64,000 bases of DNA from Gammaproteobacteria bacterium (GTDB lineage Bacteria; Pseudomonadota; Gammaproteobacteria; Pseudomonadales; Pseudohongiellaceae): the NCBI GenBank assembly GCA_008081045.1, contig VMDC01000002.1, positions 1 to 64,000 of the forward strand, written 5' to 3'. The position numbers were made by a program, and so were the translations under genes. Positions 9,423 through 17,903 of the stretch are shown piece by piece. Below the pieces are notes generated by a model. It had not been told where the DNA came from, did not search any database, and was given only the letters and a program-made list of their open reading frames with translations. The number at the start of each line of letters is the position of its first letter. The stretch's first letter is position 1.

Positions 9423-10711
9423 GACGTGAGAAGCAGGGGTTTCAACTTAGGGTGAAAGTTTACGGTGCCCTCAAGCGCAAACTGCTCATGGTTGGATTCG
9501 ATGCTTGACAGGTCATAAAGATAATTGACCATCGTGCCGCGCGACTGTTGCATGCCGTTGTCGCTGTGGTCCGCGCCCGCATTCACTTCATGTAAGGTGG
9601 CTCCATTGCCCAGGTGAAAACGCGCGACCGGATCACGGGGCTTGTCCCTTGCTTTGGAGAGAACCAGATAATTGAAAACCAGTTTTCGAATGTTTTCCTG
9701 ATGGGCTTGATCTGCCGCATCGGTCAGGCTCAGTCCCGCAATCTCTTGTTTCAGTGTCTGCAGCTCAGCGGTATTTGCTGAGTCGTCCGATTCAAGCCAG
9801 CGATTGAAACCCGGAACCGGAGAGAGGGTGACAAATGTCTTGATAGAGGGAAATTCAGCCTGTAACTCCTGCACCACCTGTTTGATCAGTAAATTTCCGA
9901 AAGAGATGTTGTTCAGGCCGGGCTGACAGTTACTGATGCTGTAAAACACGGCGGTATCATGGTTGCCGTGAGACTCTGTATCCGTTTCCGGTTCATTCAG
10001 AATAGCATCAATGCTGTTGGGAATGCCGTGGGTTAGGGCTACCTCAACAAAAATCAGAGGCTCATCAATCAGGGCCGGATGAAAAAAGGCAAAACACCGG
10101 CGGTTCGGGGGGTCGATGCGATTGCGCAGGTCATCCCAGTCTTTGATGGCATGGACCGCTTCATAACGGATGATGCGCTCCAGAATGGCGGCAGAGGTTG
10201 ACCAGTCGATAGTTTGCAGCTGTAAAAACCCGCGACCAAACCAGGAAGTAAACAAGCGCTGAAAATCCTCATCGACCGCTGACAAGGCGGGATGCTCTTT
10301 TAAAAAACCCAGTAAGTTGCTGCGCATGGCGACCAGATCATGGGTAGCGCCCGGCGTCTGGTTCAGCCTGCGCAGGAGTTCCTGACGATGTGGCTCAGCC
10401 GCTTTTGACAAGTCACTGAGGCTTGAGCTCGAAGGTTCGTCAACATACTTGGCGAACGCTGCTTTGATGCGGTTCTCATCAGCGTTGAAATTTCGTTCCA
10501 GATGGTGGAAAAAAGCGAGCTGCTCATCCGAATTCAGGGCGGCATAGCGATCAAGCACCTGCCGGGCCGTTACGATCCCCGACACCTCGCCGACGGATCC
10601 CATGAGCTTCTCTACCAGATCGTCGATCGATTCCGATTCTGATTTCGCAAACAGGCTCCGCTGCCGCTTTACCAGTCCAGATAAGAAGTCTTGAAATCGG
10701 AGAAATGACAT
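9419..10711 (-). CDS. Malonyl-CoA decarboxylase
   Basis: Decarboxylates malonyl-CoA to acetyl-CoA and CO2. The 430-residue protein has the helical N-terminal domain (about residues 60-150) and the acetyltransferase-like catalytic domain. Family elements include the FFHPALIDEPLIFVEVAL strand, the FYSISNCQPGL segment, TLSPVPGF and the C-terminal ARFHLGNGATLHEVN motif, which contains the catalytic histidine. The ATG at 10711 fits the family length without a targeting peptide. It is the first gene of a two-gene unit with the small membrane protein, which it overlaps by four bases. It may remove malonyl-CoA during growth on malonate or odd-chain compounds, or balance fatty-acid synthesis. Confidence 0.92.
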   Translation of the reverse strand: MSFLRFQDFLSGLVKRQRSLFAKSESESIDDLVEKLMGSVGEVSGIVTARQVLDRYAALNSDEQLAFFHHLERNFNADENRIKAAFAKYVDEPSSSSLSDLSKAAEPHRQELLRRLNQTPGATHDLVAMRSNLLGFLKEHPALSAVDEDFQRLFTSWFGRGFLQLQTIDWSTSAAILERIIRYEAVHAIKDWDDLRNRIDPPNRRCFAFFHPALIDEPLIFVEVALTHGIPNSIDAILNEPETDTESHGNHDTAVFYSISNCQPGLNNISFGNLLIKQVVQELQAEFPSIKTFVTLSPVPGFNRWLESDDSANTAELQTLKQEIAGLSLTDAADQAHQENIRKLVFNYLVLSKARDKPRDPVARFHLGNGATLHEVNAGADHSDNGMQQSRGTMVNYLYDLSSIESNHEQFALEGTVNFHPKLKPLLLTS

Positions 10712-11073
10712 CGGTATAAGCTGCCATTTTGTGCAGTGAGAGACCAGATTGAGGTGATAACGCGTTTAGAGCGGGTCTGTCAATCGCCGAAGCAAGCGCC
10801 AGCGAGGATTGAAAAACCCGGCCTCAATTGCTCCGGCAGCTGTCATCTCAGCGCTGTGGCCCGTCGCAGAGGGCGTAAACATGAACAGCGAGAAAAGGAA
10901 AAAGAGATGACAGAGAAAAAGAGAGATCGCGGTACAGGAAGGTGTCAAAAGGGTTGCAAGGCGCTCGGTAAGTCAAGCTGGAACTGAGAAGGATGCGGAG
11001 ACTCTGGGCAGCCATGCGGGCGCCTGAAACAGAAAGCGCCGAGACCAGAAGAGAATCGGTTTAGCTTTTGTGC
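10712..11073. other. Intergenic region with a purine-rich stretch
   Basis: About 360 bases between malonyl-CoA decarboxylase and the next leftward gene. The plus strand is unusually purine-rich at about 10885-10935 (runs of GA and A). Two short open frames cross it in opposite directions, but neither has family character, a good ribosome binding site or partner context, so I call neither. The decarboxylase promoter should lie at its left end. Confidence 0.5.
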
Positions 11074-11421
11074 TCAACAAATCAGGCAGTGTTCGATACA
11101 GATTTTCCCGTCTCTCTCCACGAAAATGGCGTGATTGACCAGTTCATCGTCTGTGGATGAAACGAATTGACGCCAGACCACGCCAATCGACTCCCGGCGT
11201 CTGAACAAACAGACAAATTCTCGCCGGGTAAAAACGCCGTGGGGCCTGTATTCCAACTGCGAGGCGAGGTTTTCAGGGGTCACGATAGCCTTCAATCTGT
11301 CGGTGAAATCCCTGACGTGTTTTGCATGATTTCCGGTATTGGAGCCGTCCAGACAGTTGTCCATGATGGGTTCGACAATCTGCAGGATTGCTTCCTGAGT
11401 TTTTTCGGTAAAGCGCATCAC
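11074..11421 (-). CDS. Small cytosolic protein of unknown function
   Basis: A 115-residue protein without signal peptide or membrane segment. It has a helical N-terminus, a middle part with FTRREFVCLFRRRESIGVVWRQF that alternates like beta strands, and two closely spaced cysteines at the C-terminus (EHCLIC). The size and strand pattern could fit an NTF2-like or cyclase-like fold, but I cannot assign it. It is in the same direction as the two small membrane-protein genes upstream (93-base gap). Either of the first two codons could be the start. Confidence 0.6.
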   Translation of the reverse strand: MMRFTEKTQEAILQIVEPIMDNCLDGSNTGNHAKHVRDFTDRLKAIVTPENLASQLEYRPHGVFTRREFVCLFRRRESIGVVWRQFVSSTDDELVNHAIFVERDGKICIEHCLIC

Positions 11422-11514
11422 GAGTCAGCTCTCCTGAGCAATGCCGGACTAAAGCGGTCCCGGCGCTTCCGTCTCCAATGGGCGTAGGTGATTTGTCGGG
11501 CTCTTGGGCGCCGC

Positions 11515-11709
11515 TTACGACCCCTGGTTGTCTGGCTGCACCTGCTTTTTCAGATAAAGCAGAGCGGTCGTTGCAAGGACAATCAGCATGAGAACCGCGA
11601 ATTGCTTTTCCCGGCTGATTGCGACCACCAGCACAGCGGCCGCCCACATGATCGACTGCGAAAGCACGACTTTATTACTCATAGCGTCCGGATCCGAATT
11701 GTTTGACAT
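11515..11709 (-). CDS. Small membrane protein
   Basis: A 64-residue protein with one or two hydrophobic helices (residues about 16-52), then a short basic and polar tail. Family not recognised. Its start lies only ten bases after the stop of the DoxX-like gene, so the two are probably co-transcribed. Two in-frame ATG codons (residues 1 and 10) are possible starts. Confidence 0.6.
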   Translation of the reverse strand: MSNNSDPDAMSNKVVLSQSIMWAAAVLVVAISREKQFAVLMLIVLATTALLYLKKQVQPDNQGS

Positions 11710-11719
11710 GACCGTCAGC

Positions 11720-12112
11720 TTACTTGATCAAGCGCCACTGCGCGACTCTGGATGCAGCGCTTAATACCAGCAGGCCGGCGAATATGCCCAGATTTTTAAC
11801 GAAGTTCTGCGTCTCATGGGCACTGTCTGTGTTGGGATATTCATTCCAGAAATCGTGCATGCCGAAGTTGATGAGCAGGGTAAGCAAGGCCAGCAGCAGA
11901 GCGGCTTCCTTGATGCGATAGCCTGCAATCAACATGGACCCCAAGCCCACCTGCAAGACGATTGTGATGGGAAGCAGCAGGTTAACCAAGGGAACATTGT
12001 GCAGAGTCATGTATTCAACCATGGCCTCGTAACCCGGGATTTTTGTCAGTCCCGGAATAAGAAAATACAGCCCCAGCAGGATTCTTCCTACAGTGATGGT
12101 GGTTCTTTCCAT
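11720..12112 (-). CDS. DoxX family membrane protein
   Basis: A 130-residue inner-membrane protein with four predicted helices and the DoxX-family look: GRILLGLYFLIPGLTKIPGY at the start, a middle LLLPITIVLQVGLGSMLIAGY helix and a FVKNLGIFAGLLVL helix. DoxX-type proteins are associated with quinol/thiol redox chemistry in membranes, but the function of most members is not known. It is followed closely by a second small membrane protein. There is no signal peptide; the first helix acts as the insertion signal. Confidence 0.82.
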   Translation of the reverse strand: MERTTITVGRILLGLYFLIPGLTKIPGYEAMVEYMTLHNVPLVNLLLPITIVLQVGLGSMLIAGYRIKEAALLLALLTLLINFGMHDFWNEYPNTDSAHETQNFVKNLGIFAGLLVLSAASRVAQWRLIK

Positions 12113-12268
12113 AAGCCTTTACCTGAGCCGAAATAGGCATTTTCGTGTGTTAGTCAGCCCGGTTCATCAGTGACATGGCTGAGGAAAGTGTCGAAACTGT
12201 TTGCCTGCAAGTTTGGCCGGAGAACTGTCCGGCTGGTCGCTGCCGAAGTCTGCGCAGGGTAGAGTGGC

Positions 12269-12580
12269 CTACAGGCTATTCAGTTTCTTTGCGACAGGCA
12301 ACAGCCACGCCCCCAGCGCGGCGTTTACCAACAGCTTGAGCGTAATCATAATGGCGGCCGGAAGGCCCCATACAAAATCAAGAAAGCCGTTCCAGAACCA
12401 TGAATACATCCATGCTTTTACAATCCGGAGAAAGGTAAGGTCCATAAAATCTGAGGTCGAAAACGACAAAAAGCTGTAGTCAGCAGAGAGTACGTAAGAA
12501 TAAATCCAGACGAAAAAAACAAGTTGAACCGGAGTTGTCCAGATCAAAAAATAGGCGAGATACAGGAGTGCCTTATTCAC
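12269..12580 (-). CDS. Membrane protein of unknown function
   Basis: A 103-residue, very aromatic membrane protein with about three predicted helices (residues 4-32, 50-75, 78-98) and little soluble sequence. I do not recognise the family. It lies between the DoxX region and the AT-rich island; its own base composition is intermediate. The gap downstream to the DoxX gene is about 155 bases, so separate transcription is likely. Confidence 0.6.
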   Translation of the reverse strand: MNKALLYLAYFLIWTTPVQLVFFVWIYSYVLSADYSFLSFSTSDFMDLTFLRIVKAWMYSWFWNGFLDFVWGLPAAIMITLKLLVNAALGAWLLPVAKKLNSL

Positions 12581-12665
12581 GATTGCTCCACTGTAACGAA
12601 TTTATTTTGGGTGCAGGGTTGAGAGCGCGGTGTTTCTGAACCCTCTGCGAAATTTTCGACAAAAC

Positions 12666-12887
12666 TTAAAGTTTTTGTTCATTACCTTTCTTTTGTAAAT
12701 GATGACGCATTCCAATAGAGATTAAACCAAGAGATGCAAAAGCAATTCCGGTATAAAAACTAGCTTCGTTATCAAAAACAAAAGACCAAAGGGCAGCTAC
12801 ACCTCCGATACCTGTAATGACTTCAAATTCTCGGTTCTTGATGAATACGAGTAACTTATTCCTTGTTAGGTTCATCTGATTCTGCAT
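12666..12887 (-). CDS. Small membrane protein in an AT-rich island
   Basis: A 73-residue protein with a basic N-terminus, two hydrophobic segments (residues about 22-38 and 43-61) and a Lys-rich tail. No family recognised. Codons are AT-rich, unlike the flanking genes, which suggests acquisition by transfer. ATGs at residues 1 and 5 are both possible starts. An inverted repeat (AAAACTT-A-AAGTTTT, 12661-12675) overlaps the 3' end. Confidence 0.5.
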   Translation of the reverse strand: MQNQMNLTRNKLLVFIKNREFEVITGIGGVAALWSFVFDNEASFYTGIAFASLGLISIGMRHHLQKKGNEQKL

Positions 12888-13061
12888 TCCAGATCATTCA
12901 ACCTTAACAGACAAAAATTCATAACTCCTGCGAATCTATGGTCCTTTGAGGTATGAGTTTCATTCGACGGTCACTGAGTAGATGCAAACAGTGAATTAGA
13001 TTTTCATCATTTTTGAACTTTTTGTGAAAGGTTTTGTAAAACTTAATGTATTTCTCTTCCA

Positions 13062-13259
13062 TTATTTTTTAACTTTGTAATAGATCATTGTTAAAAAGTA
13101 AAAAATGATTAACGCCTCCAAAATTAAACAAATCCAAAAAATAAATTCGTTAAGGTAATCTGAAGTTAATAACAGTGTGTTTATTACTAAGGCAATAAAA
13201 ATGCTTGTCTTATTTGTTGCTAAATCTTGCTGTATTGATTTTTTTATTTTGCTAATCAT
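13062..13259 (-). CDS. Small membrane protein in an AT-rich island
   Basis: A 65-residue protein with two predicted helices (residues about 18-32 and 36-58) and Lys-rich ends. Its ATG overlaps the stop of the upstream 68-residue gene by four bases (ATGA). That tight coupling, with both products being membrane proteins, argues that the pair is real and acts together. Strongly AT-rich codons, no recognised family. A two-component small-membrane pair could be a toxin/immunity-like or phage-derived module, but nothing in sequence proves this. Confidence 0.55.
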   Translation of the reverse strand: MISKIKKSIQQDLATNKTSIFIALVINTLLLTSDYLNEFIFWICLILEALIIFYFLTMIYYKVKK

Positions 13260-13462
13260 TCAACAAAGGGGTCATCTTTGTCAGTGAGTCTTCCAGTGCA
13301 CTTTAGAAAGAAATAATAAGCAAATGCAGAAAGAAAGAGTGGACCCCCAATCTCCCCTAATTTCATGGGCAAAGAGAAGAATGCCCACCATGACAACAAA
13401 CTTACAACTAGTGGCAAATACCAAAAATGTTTACCATATTTTGATAATAAATTTTTCATCAC
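13256..13462 (-). CDS. Small membrane protein, first of a coupled pair
   Basis: A 68-residue protein with two hydrophobic segments (residues about 12-32 and 38-54) and an acidic tail (DKDDPFVE). It overlaps the following 65-residue gene by four bases. Upstream, a perfect AT palindrome at 13471-13489 sits where its promoter or operator should be. Composition is AT-rich compared with glmS next door. No family recognised. Confidence 0.55.
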   Translation of the reverse strand: MMKNLLSKYGKHFWYLPLVVSLLSWWAFFSLPMKLGEIGGPLFLSAFAYYFFLKCTGRLTDKDDPFVE

Positions 13463-13470
13463 ATGATTCT

Positions 13471-13489
13471 AAAAGTTTTTAAAACTTTT
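13471..13489. repeat. Perfect AT-rich inverted repeat
   Basis: AAAAGTTTT-T-AAAACTTTT, nine-base arms around one base, just upstream of the 68-residue membrane-protein gene and about 58 bases past the glmS stop. It could be an operator for the island genes or part of a glmS transcription end. Similar but shorter AAAACTT-type repeats occur at 12661-12675. Confidence 0.5.
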
Positions 13490-13546
13490 GTGTAGGTTTT
13501 ATTTTTAAACGTTTTGAGTTTTTTCTGACCAACCAGGAAAAATTTT

Positions 13547-15382
13547 TTATTCAACAGTAACCGATTTGGCTAAATTGCGAGGCTGGTCCACATCAGTGCC
13601 TTTGACGATGGCAACGTGATAAGAAAGGAGCTGCAGCGGAATGGTGAATACAATCGGATCAAGAACATCAGGCGAGGCCGGGACGTGGATGACCTTACAG
13701 TTCTTGTCACCCTGATAGTTCACGCTCTCGTCAGAAAAGACGTACAGCTTTCCGCCTCGGGCGCTGACTTCTGCGAGGTTGGCGCGCAGTTTTTCAAGCA
13801 GGTCATCATTGGGCGCTACTGCGATGACCGGCATGTTTTCGTCGACCAGCGCCAGCGGTCCATGCTTAAGCTCACCTGACGGATAGGCCTCAGCGTGGAT
13901 GTAGGAGATTTCCTTCAGTTTCAGCGCGCCCTCTTTGGCAATAGGGTACTGGATTCCTCTGCCAAGAAACAGGCTGTGATGCTTGTCGGCGAATTGTCGA
14001 GACATCTTGCGAATGTCTTTGTTGAGGCTCAGCGTGCTTTCGATCAGATCCGGTAAACGGTTGAGCTCTCTGACCAGAGCTGCCTCTTTGCGCGGTGTCA
14101 GGCCATTCCGGCGTCCCAGAGCAATGGTCAGGATCAGCAATACGGCGAGCTGTGCTGTAAACGCTTTGGTTGAGGCGACGCCGACTTCTTGCCCGGCCAT
14201 CGTCAGTAGAGAAAAATCTGATTCACGCACCAGTGAACTGGTGGCAACGTTGCAAATAGCCAGATAGGCAGTGTAGGGGAGTGTTTTGGCGTAGCGAAGC
14301 GCGGCCAGGGAGTCTGCGGTTTCTCCGGATTGAGAAACGGTGACCAGCAAGGAGCCGTCCGGCACGATGATGTCCCGATAGCGATAGTCGCTGGCAATAT
14401 CCACTGAGCACTCCATGCGGGCAATGGACTCAAGCCAGTATTTGGCGACATGGCAGGCATGATAGGAAGTGCCGCAGGCGACAAACTGAACGTGTTTGAC
14501 CTTGTCAAAAATCGCCGGGGCCTTGACGCCGAATGCATTCTCGAGGACTTTGTTTTTCGAGATCCTGCCGTCCAGCGTGTCGCGGATGACAGCCGGTTGC
14601 TCATATATTTCTTTCAGCATGAAGTGCTTGTAGAGACCCTTATCGCCATCACTGCTGCGGCCCGCCACTGTGCTGATTTTGCGCTTGATCTGCTTACCGT
14701 CGTGCCAGATTTCGTAACTTTCACGGGTAATTCGGGCTATGTCCCCTTCTTCCAGGTAGACGAACTGATCGGTCACCTGGCCCAGCGCGTGTGGGTCGGA
14801 GGCAACAAAGTTTTCCCCAATTCCGACACCGATCACCAGCGGACTGCCTGATCTCGCGACGATTAATTCATTCGGTGTGGCCGCATCGGCAACACAAATG
14901 CCGTAAGCGCCTTCGAGGCGCCTGATGGCTTTTTGGGTCGCAGCAAACAGAGAGACCTTGTTTCCCTTGCGTTCAAGATGGATCAGATGCGCGATGACTT
15001 CGCTGTCAGTCTGCGTGGCGAACTGATAGCCGGATTTGCTCAACTTCTCCCGAAGCTTTTCGAAATTCTCGATGATGCCGTTGTGAACAATGGCAATTTG
15101 CCCGCCTGAGCTGTGAGGGTGCGCATTGGCATTCGTGGGTTTGCCGTGAGTTGCCCAGCGCGTGTGGGCGATGCCGACGTGACCCCTAAGCGCTTTCCCC
15201 TGGACCCGCTCTGCCAGTTTATTTACCTTTCCGGCGGTCTTGTGGACTTTGAGGGTTTTTCGATCGGGGGCAAGCAGCGCGATGCCCGCTGAATCGTAGC
15301 CGCGATATTCCAGTCTTTTCAGTCCTTCCAGGAGGATCTCGGTGACATTCCGTTCAGCAATTGCGCCGACAATTCCGCACAC
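13547..15382 (-). CDS. glmS: Glutamine-fructose-6-phosphate aminotransferase (isomerizing)
   Basis: Makes glucosamine-6-phosphate from fructose-6-phosphate and glutamine, the first step toward UDP-GlcNAc. The 611-residue protein has the N-terminal glutaminase domain starting with the catalytic Cys (CGIVGAIAERN) and two SIS sugar-isomerase domains (VACGTSYHA, SQSGETADSL, ELKHGPLALVDENMP), ending in the conserved PRNLAKSVTVE. The start is a GTG at 15382: Cys must be residue 2 so that it becomes the free N-terminal nucleophile after Met removal. The frame is open 21 codons further, but those lie before the nucleophile and cannot be part of an active enzyme. It is divergent from glmM across a short intergenic region, so the two pathway genes probably share a control region. 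Confidence 0.96.
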   Translation of the reverse strand: MCGIVGAIAERNVTEILLEGLKRLEYRGYDSAGIALLAPDRKTLKVHKTAGKVNKLAERVQGKALRGHVGIAHTRWATHGKPTNANAHPHSSGGQIAIVHNGIIENFEKLREKLSKSGYQFATQTDSEVIAHLIHLERKGNKVSLFAATQKAIRRLEGAYGICVADAATPNELIVARSGSPLVIGVGIGENFVASDPHALGQVTDQFVYLEEGDIARITRESYEIWHDGKQIKRKISTVAGRSSDGDKGLYKHFMLKEIYEQPAVIRDTLDGRISKNKVLENAFGVKAPAIFDKVKHVQFVACGTSYHACHVAKYWLESIARMECSVDIASDYRYRDIIVPDGSLLVTVSQSGETADSLAALRYAKTLPYTAYLAICNVATSSLVRESDFSLLTMAGQEVGVASTKAFTAQLAVLLILTIALGRRNGLTPRKEAALVRELNRLPDLIESTLSLNKDIRKMSRQFADKHHSLFLGRGIQYPIAKEGALKLKEISYIHAEAYPSGELKHGPLALVDENMPVIAVAPNDDLLEKLRANLAEVSARGGKLYVFSDESVNYQGDKNCKVIHVPASPDVLDPIVFTIPLQLLSYHVAIVKGTDVDQPRNLAKSVTVE

Positions 15383-15521
15383 GGGCCTGACCTGCTCGCA
15401 GTAAGTGAGGAGTAGAATTATCTCCCAGATTCCGCGCGCCCACAATCAGCGCAGCAACAGGTGCAGGCTAGTGCTCGCACTCTGAGTCCAGATTCCTTAC
15501 TATTCGCTCCTGCATCAAAAA

Positions 15522-16892
15522 ATGACAACAGCAACTATGGCAGCACAGAAACGCTACTTCGGCACGGACGGTATCCGCGGTAAGGTTGGCCAGGCGCCCA
15601 TTACCCCTGATTTTATGCTTAAACTGGGATGGGCAGCCGGTAAGGTGTTCATGCAAGGCGGTCACCGCAGCAAAATATTGATTGGCAAAGACACGCGTAT
15701 CTCCGGTTACATGTTTGAGGCAGCGCTGGAAGCAGGCCTGACGGCAGCAGGGGTGGATATCAATCTTACTGGCCCGATGCCAACACCCGCGATTGCTTAT
15801 CTGACCCGCACTCTGCGTGCTCAGGCAGGGATCGTGATCAGCGCGTCGCACAATTCCTTTGAAGACAACGGAATCAAATTTTTTTCTGGCAATGGCACGA
15901 AGCTGCCCGATGAGGTCGAACTGGCTATTGAAGCCGAACTCAGCAAGGCGCTGACGACGGTTGCACCGAAATCTCTGGGTAAGGCCAGCAGAATTGACGA
16001 TGCCAGAGGCCGCTATATCGAGTTCTGTAAAAGCACCGTTGGCTCACGGTTGACACTTTCGGGTCTGAAGGTGGTTGTGGATTGCGCCAACGGCGCGACT
16101 TACGATATCGCACCCGCCGTGCTCTCTGAGCTGGGGGCCGATGTCGTCAGTATCGGAACGGATCCGAACGGATTGAACATCAACGATAAGATCGGCTCCA
16201 CCTCGCCAGCTGCGCTCAAAGAAAAAGTTCTAGAGGTGGGCGCTGACCTCGGTGTTGCACTGGACGGCGACGGTGACCGGAGCATTATGGTGGATCATCA
16301 GGGCAATGTCGTTGATGGCGATGAGATGCTGTTCGTAATTGCCTGCGAGCGCCGACGCCGGAACATTGAATTCGGTGGTGTTGTAGGAACCAAAATGAGC
16401 AACCTCGGTATGGAACTGGCGCTTGCAGAACGAGCAGTTCCTTTCGCGCGCACGGCAGTTGGTGACCGGTTTGTTCTGCAGGAAATGCAGCAGCGCGGAT
16501 GGCAGCTGGGCGGTGAATCATCCGGACATATCATTTGTCACGATATTACGACGACCGGGGATGGTATCGTGTCAGCTCTGCAGGTGCTCACCGCTGTTGT
16601 CCTGACCGGTAAGCCACTGAGGGAATTACGCGGTGCAATGCAGAAGTTTCCACAAACCATGATTAACGTCAGGCTGGGTCAGGATCCCGATGTGTCTGCC
16701 AGCCAGAGCGTTCGTGACGCCGTGTCTGGCGTTGAAGACAAACTACAGGGCAGAGGGCGTGTTCTGTTGCGCCCCTCAGGCACCGAGCCGGTGCTGCGGG
16801 TGATGGTCGAGGGCGAAGACGCTGATCTCGTTGCGCAGTTAGCGCGGGAACTGGCGGATGTGGTTGCCGCCGAAGCTGGGAAAATTGCCTGA
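15522..16892 (+). CDS. glmM: Phosphoglucosamine mutase
   Basis: Converts glucosamine-6-phosphate to glucosamine-1-phosphate, the step after GlmS. The 456-residue protein has the family start [14 protein letters not shown], the phosphoserine loop [19 protein letters not shown] (Ser109 is the phosphorylated residue), the metal loop DGDGDRS, the sugar loop GGESSGH and the phosphate loop RPSGTEP. ATG codons at residues 1 and 6 (15522 and 15537) are both possible and neither has a clear ribosome binding site; the second gives a length nearer the E. coli enzyme. The gene is head-to-head with glmS, unlike the common folP-glmM or glmU-glmS neighbourhoods. Confidence 0.95.
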   Translation: MTTATMAAQKRYFGTDGIRGKVGQAPITPDFMLKLGWAAGKVFMQGGHRSKILIGKDTRISGYMFEAALEAGLTAAGVDINLTGPMPTPAIAYLTRTLRAQAGIVISASHNSFEDNGIKFFSGNGTKLPDEVELAIEAELSKALTTVAPKSLGKASRIDDARGRYIEFCKSTVGSRLTLSGLKVVVDCANGATYDIAPAVLSELGADVVSIGTDPNGLNINDKIGSTSPAALKEKVLEVGADLGVALDGDGDRSIMVDHQGNVVDGDEMLFVIACERRRRNIEFGGVVGTKMSNLGMELALAERAVPFARTAVGDRFVLQEMQQRGWQLGGESSGHIICHDITTTGDGIVSALQVLTAVVLTGKPLRELRGAMQKFPQTMINVRLGQDPDVSASQSVRDAVSGVEDKLQGRGRVLLRPSGTEPVLRVMVEGEDADLVAQLARELADVVAAEAGKIA

Positions 16893-16971
16893 TCGGATTG
16901 ATCTGTTTGGGCGCTGTTGCGTAACTCCTACACGACCCAAGTAATCCATCTGCTCATGTGACCATCCTCCC

Positions 16972-17793
16972 ATGCCTGAAGGACCTGAAATTAGGCGCGC
17001 TGCCGACAAAATTGCCCGAGTTCTTGAAGGCCGGCAAATTGTCGATATCCATTTTGGTCTGGACCGCCTGAAGGGCAGGGAGCGTGATTTTCAGGGCGCC
17101 GAGGTGCGTGAAATTGAAACCCGCGGCAAGGCCCTGCTGACCCACTTCGATAACGAACTCACGATCTATTCGCACAATCAGCTGTATGGACGCTGGTACG
17201 TCGTCAAGCGGGATGCTTTTCCTAAAACAAATCGGAGTTTGCGCCTTGCGCTGCATACGCGCACACACAGCGCGCTGCTATACAGTGCCAGTGACATCAG
17301 TATCTGGGATCAGTTTGAGCTTGAACTCCATCCCTTTCTGGCAAAGATAGGCCCGGACATTCTGAGTCCCAAGCTGACCTGGAAAGAAATCTCTCAGCGA
17401 CTGCGCAGTGAACGCTTTCATCGACGGACTCTGGCCTCTCTCTACCTGGCTCAGGACTTCCTCGCGGGCATTGGCAACTACCTGCGCAGCGAAATTCTGT
17501 TCGATGCGAAGGTTCTCCCGGATGCTAGGCCCCTTGATCTGAGTGTGAAACAGCTCAATGATCTGGGTCGCAGTACCCTGAAGATCAGTCAGAGGGCCTA
17601 TCAGACAGCGGGCATCACGAATCCTCCCCGCCGGGTGGCTCGTCTGAAAAAACAGGGACTGAAGCGTGGCGCGTTTCGTCACGCGGTATTCGGCCGACAG
17701 CGCCTGAGCTGCTATGAGTGTGGCGACATCATCAGAAAAGACCTGCTGTCCGGCAGAAGGCTTTACTGGTGCCCCGGATGCCAGGGTTCCTAG
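16972..17793 (+). CDS. nei: Endonuclease VIII (DNA glycosylase/AP lyase)
   Basis: Removes oxidised pyrimidines from DNA and cuts the abasic site. The 273-residue protein begins MPEGPEIRRAADKIARVLEG, nearly the E. coli Nei N-terminus, with catalytic Pro2 and Glu3. It keeps the ETRGKALLTHF and YSHNQLYGRW segments, the H2TH region (AGIGNYLRSEILF) and a C-terminal zinc finger CYEC...CPGC with 16 residues between the pairs. The ATG is fixed by the need for Pro2. It follows glmM by about 80 bases and may be read from its own promoter. A second Fpg/Nei-family gene, nei2, lies at 22.5 kb. Confidence 0.95.
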   Translation: MPEGPEIRRAADKIARVLEGRQIVDIHFGLDRLKGRERDFQGAEVREIETRGKALLTHFDNELTIYSHNQLYGRWYVVKRDAFPKTNRSLRLALHTRTHSALLYSASDISIWDQFELELHPFLAKIGPDILSPKLTWKEISQRLRSERFHRRTLASLYLAQDFLAGIGNYLRSEILFDAKVLPDARPLDLSVKQLNDLGRSTLKISQRAYQTAGITNPPRRVARLKKQGLKRGAFRHAVFGRQRLSCYECGDIIRKDLLSGRRLYWCPGCQGS

Positions 17794-17903
17794 CGGCAGA
17801 ATTCAATTTTGGGATTGGCGGCAAAATAGTGTAGCTTCTTCCGTCAGAGCCGAGGTCCCTGACCCGGGTTCCGACAGAAACCTTAAGTGAAGACGCCTGT
17901 CCT

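Noticed and set aside
10736-10987. Short frames on both strands in the gap behind malonyl-CoA decarboxylase
   Set aside because: The plus frame is a Lys/Glu/Arg repeat from purine-rich DNA and the minus frame (10766-10948) only mimics a membrane protein. Neither has context or a good start.
12861-12907. Integron attC site in the AT-rich island
   Set aside because: GTTAGGT and a nearby CCTTAAC form a partial inverted repeat, but the second half does not fit RYYYAAC, it overlaps a start codon, and no integrase or second site is seen.
17794-17903. Guanidine riboswitch before the ureohydrolase
   Set aside because: The leader has GGGTTCCGACAG, faintly like part of the ykkC motif, but no second conserved block and no paired helices that fit. 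Not enough to call.
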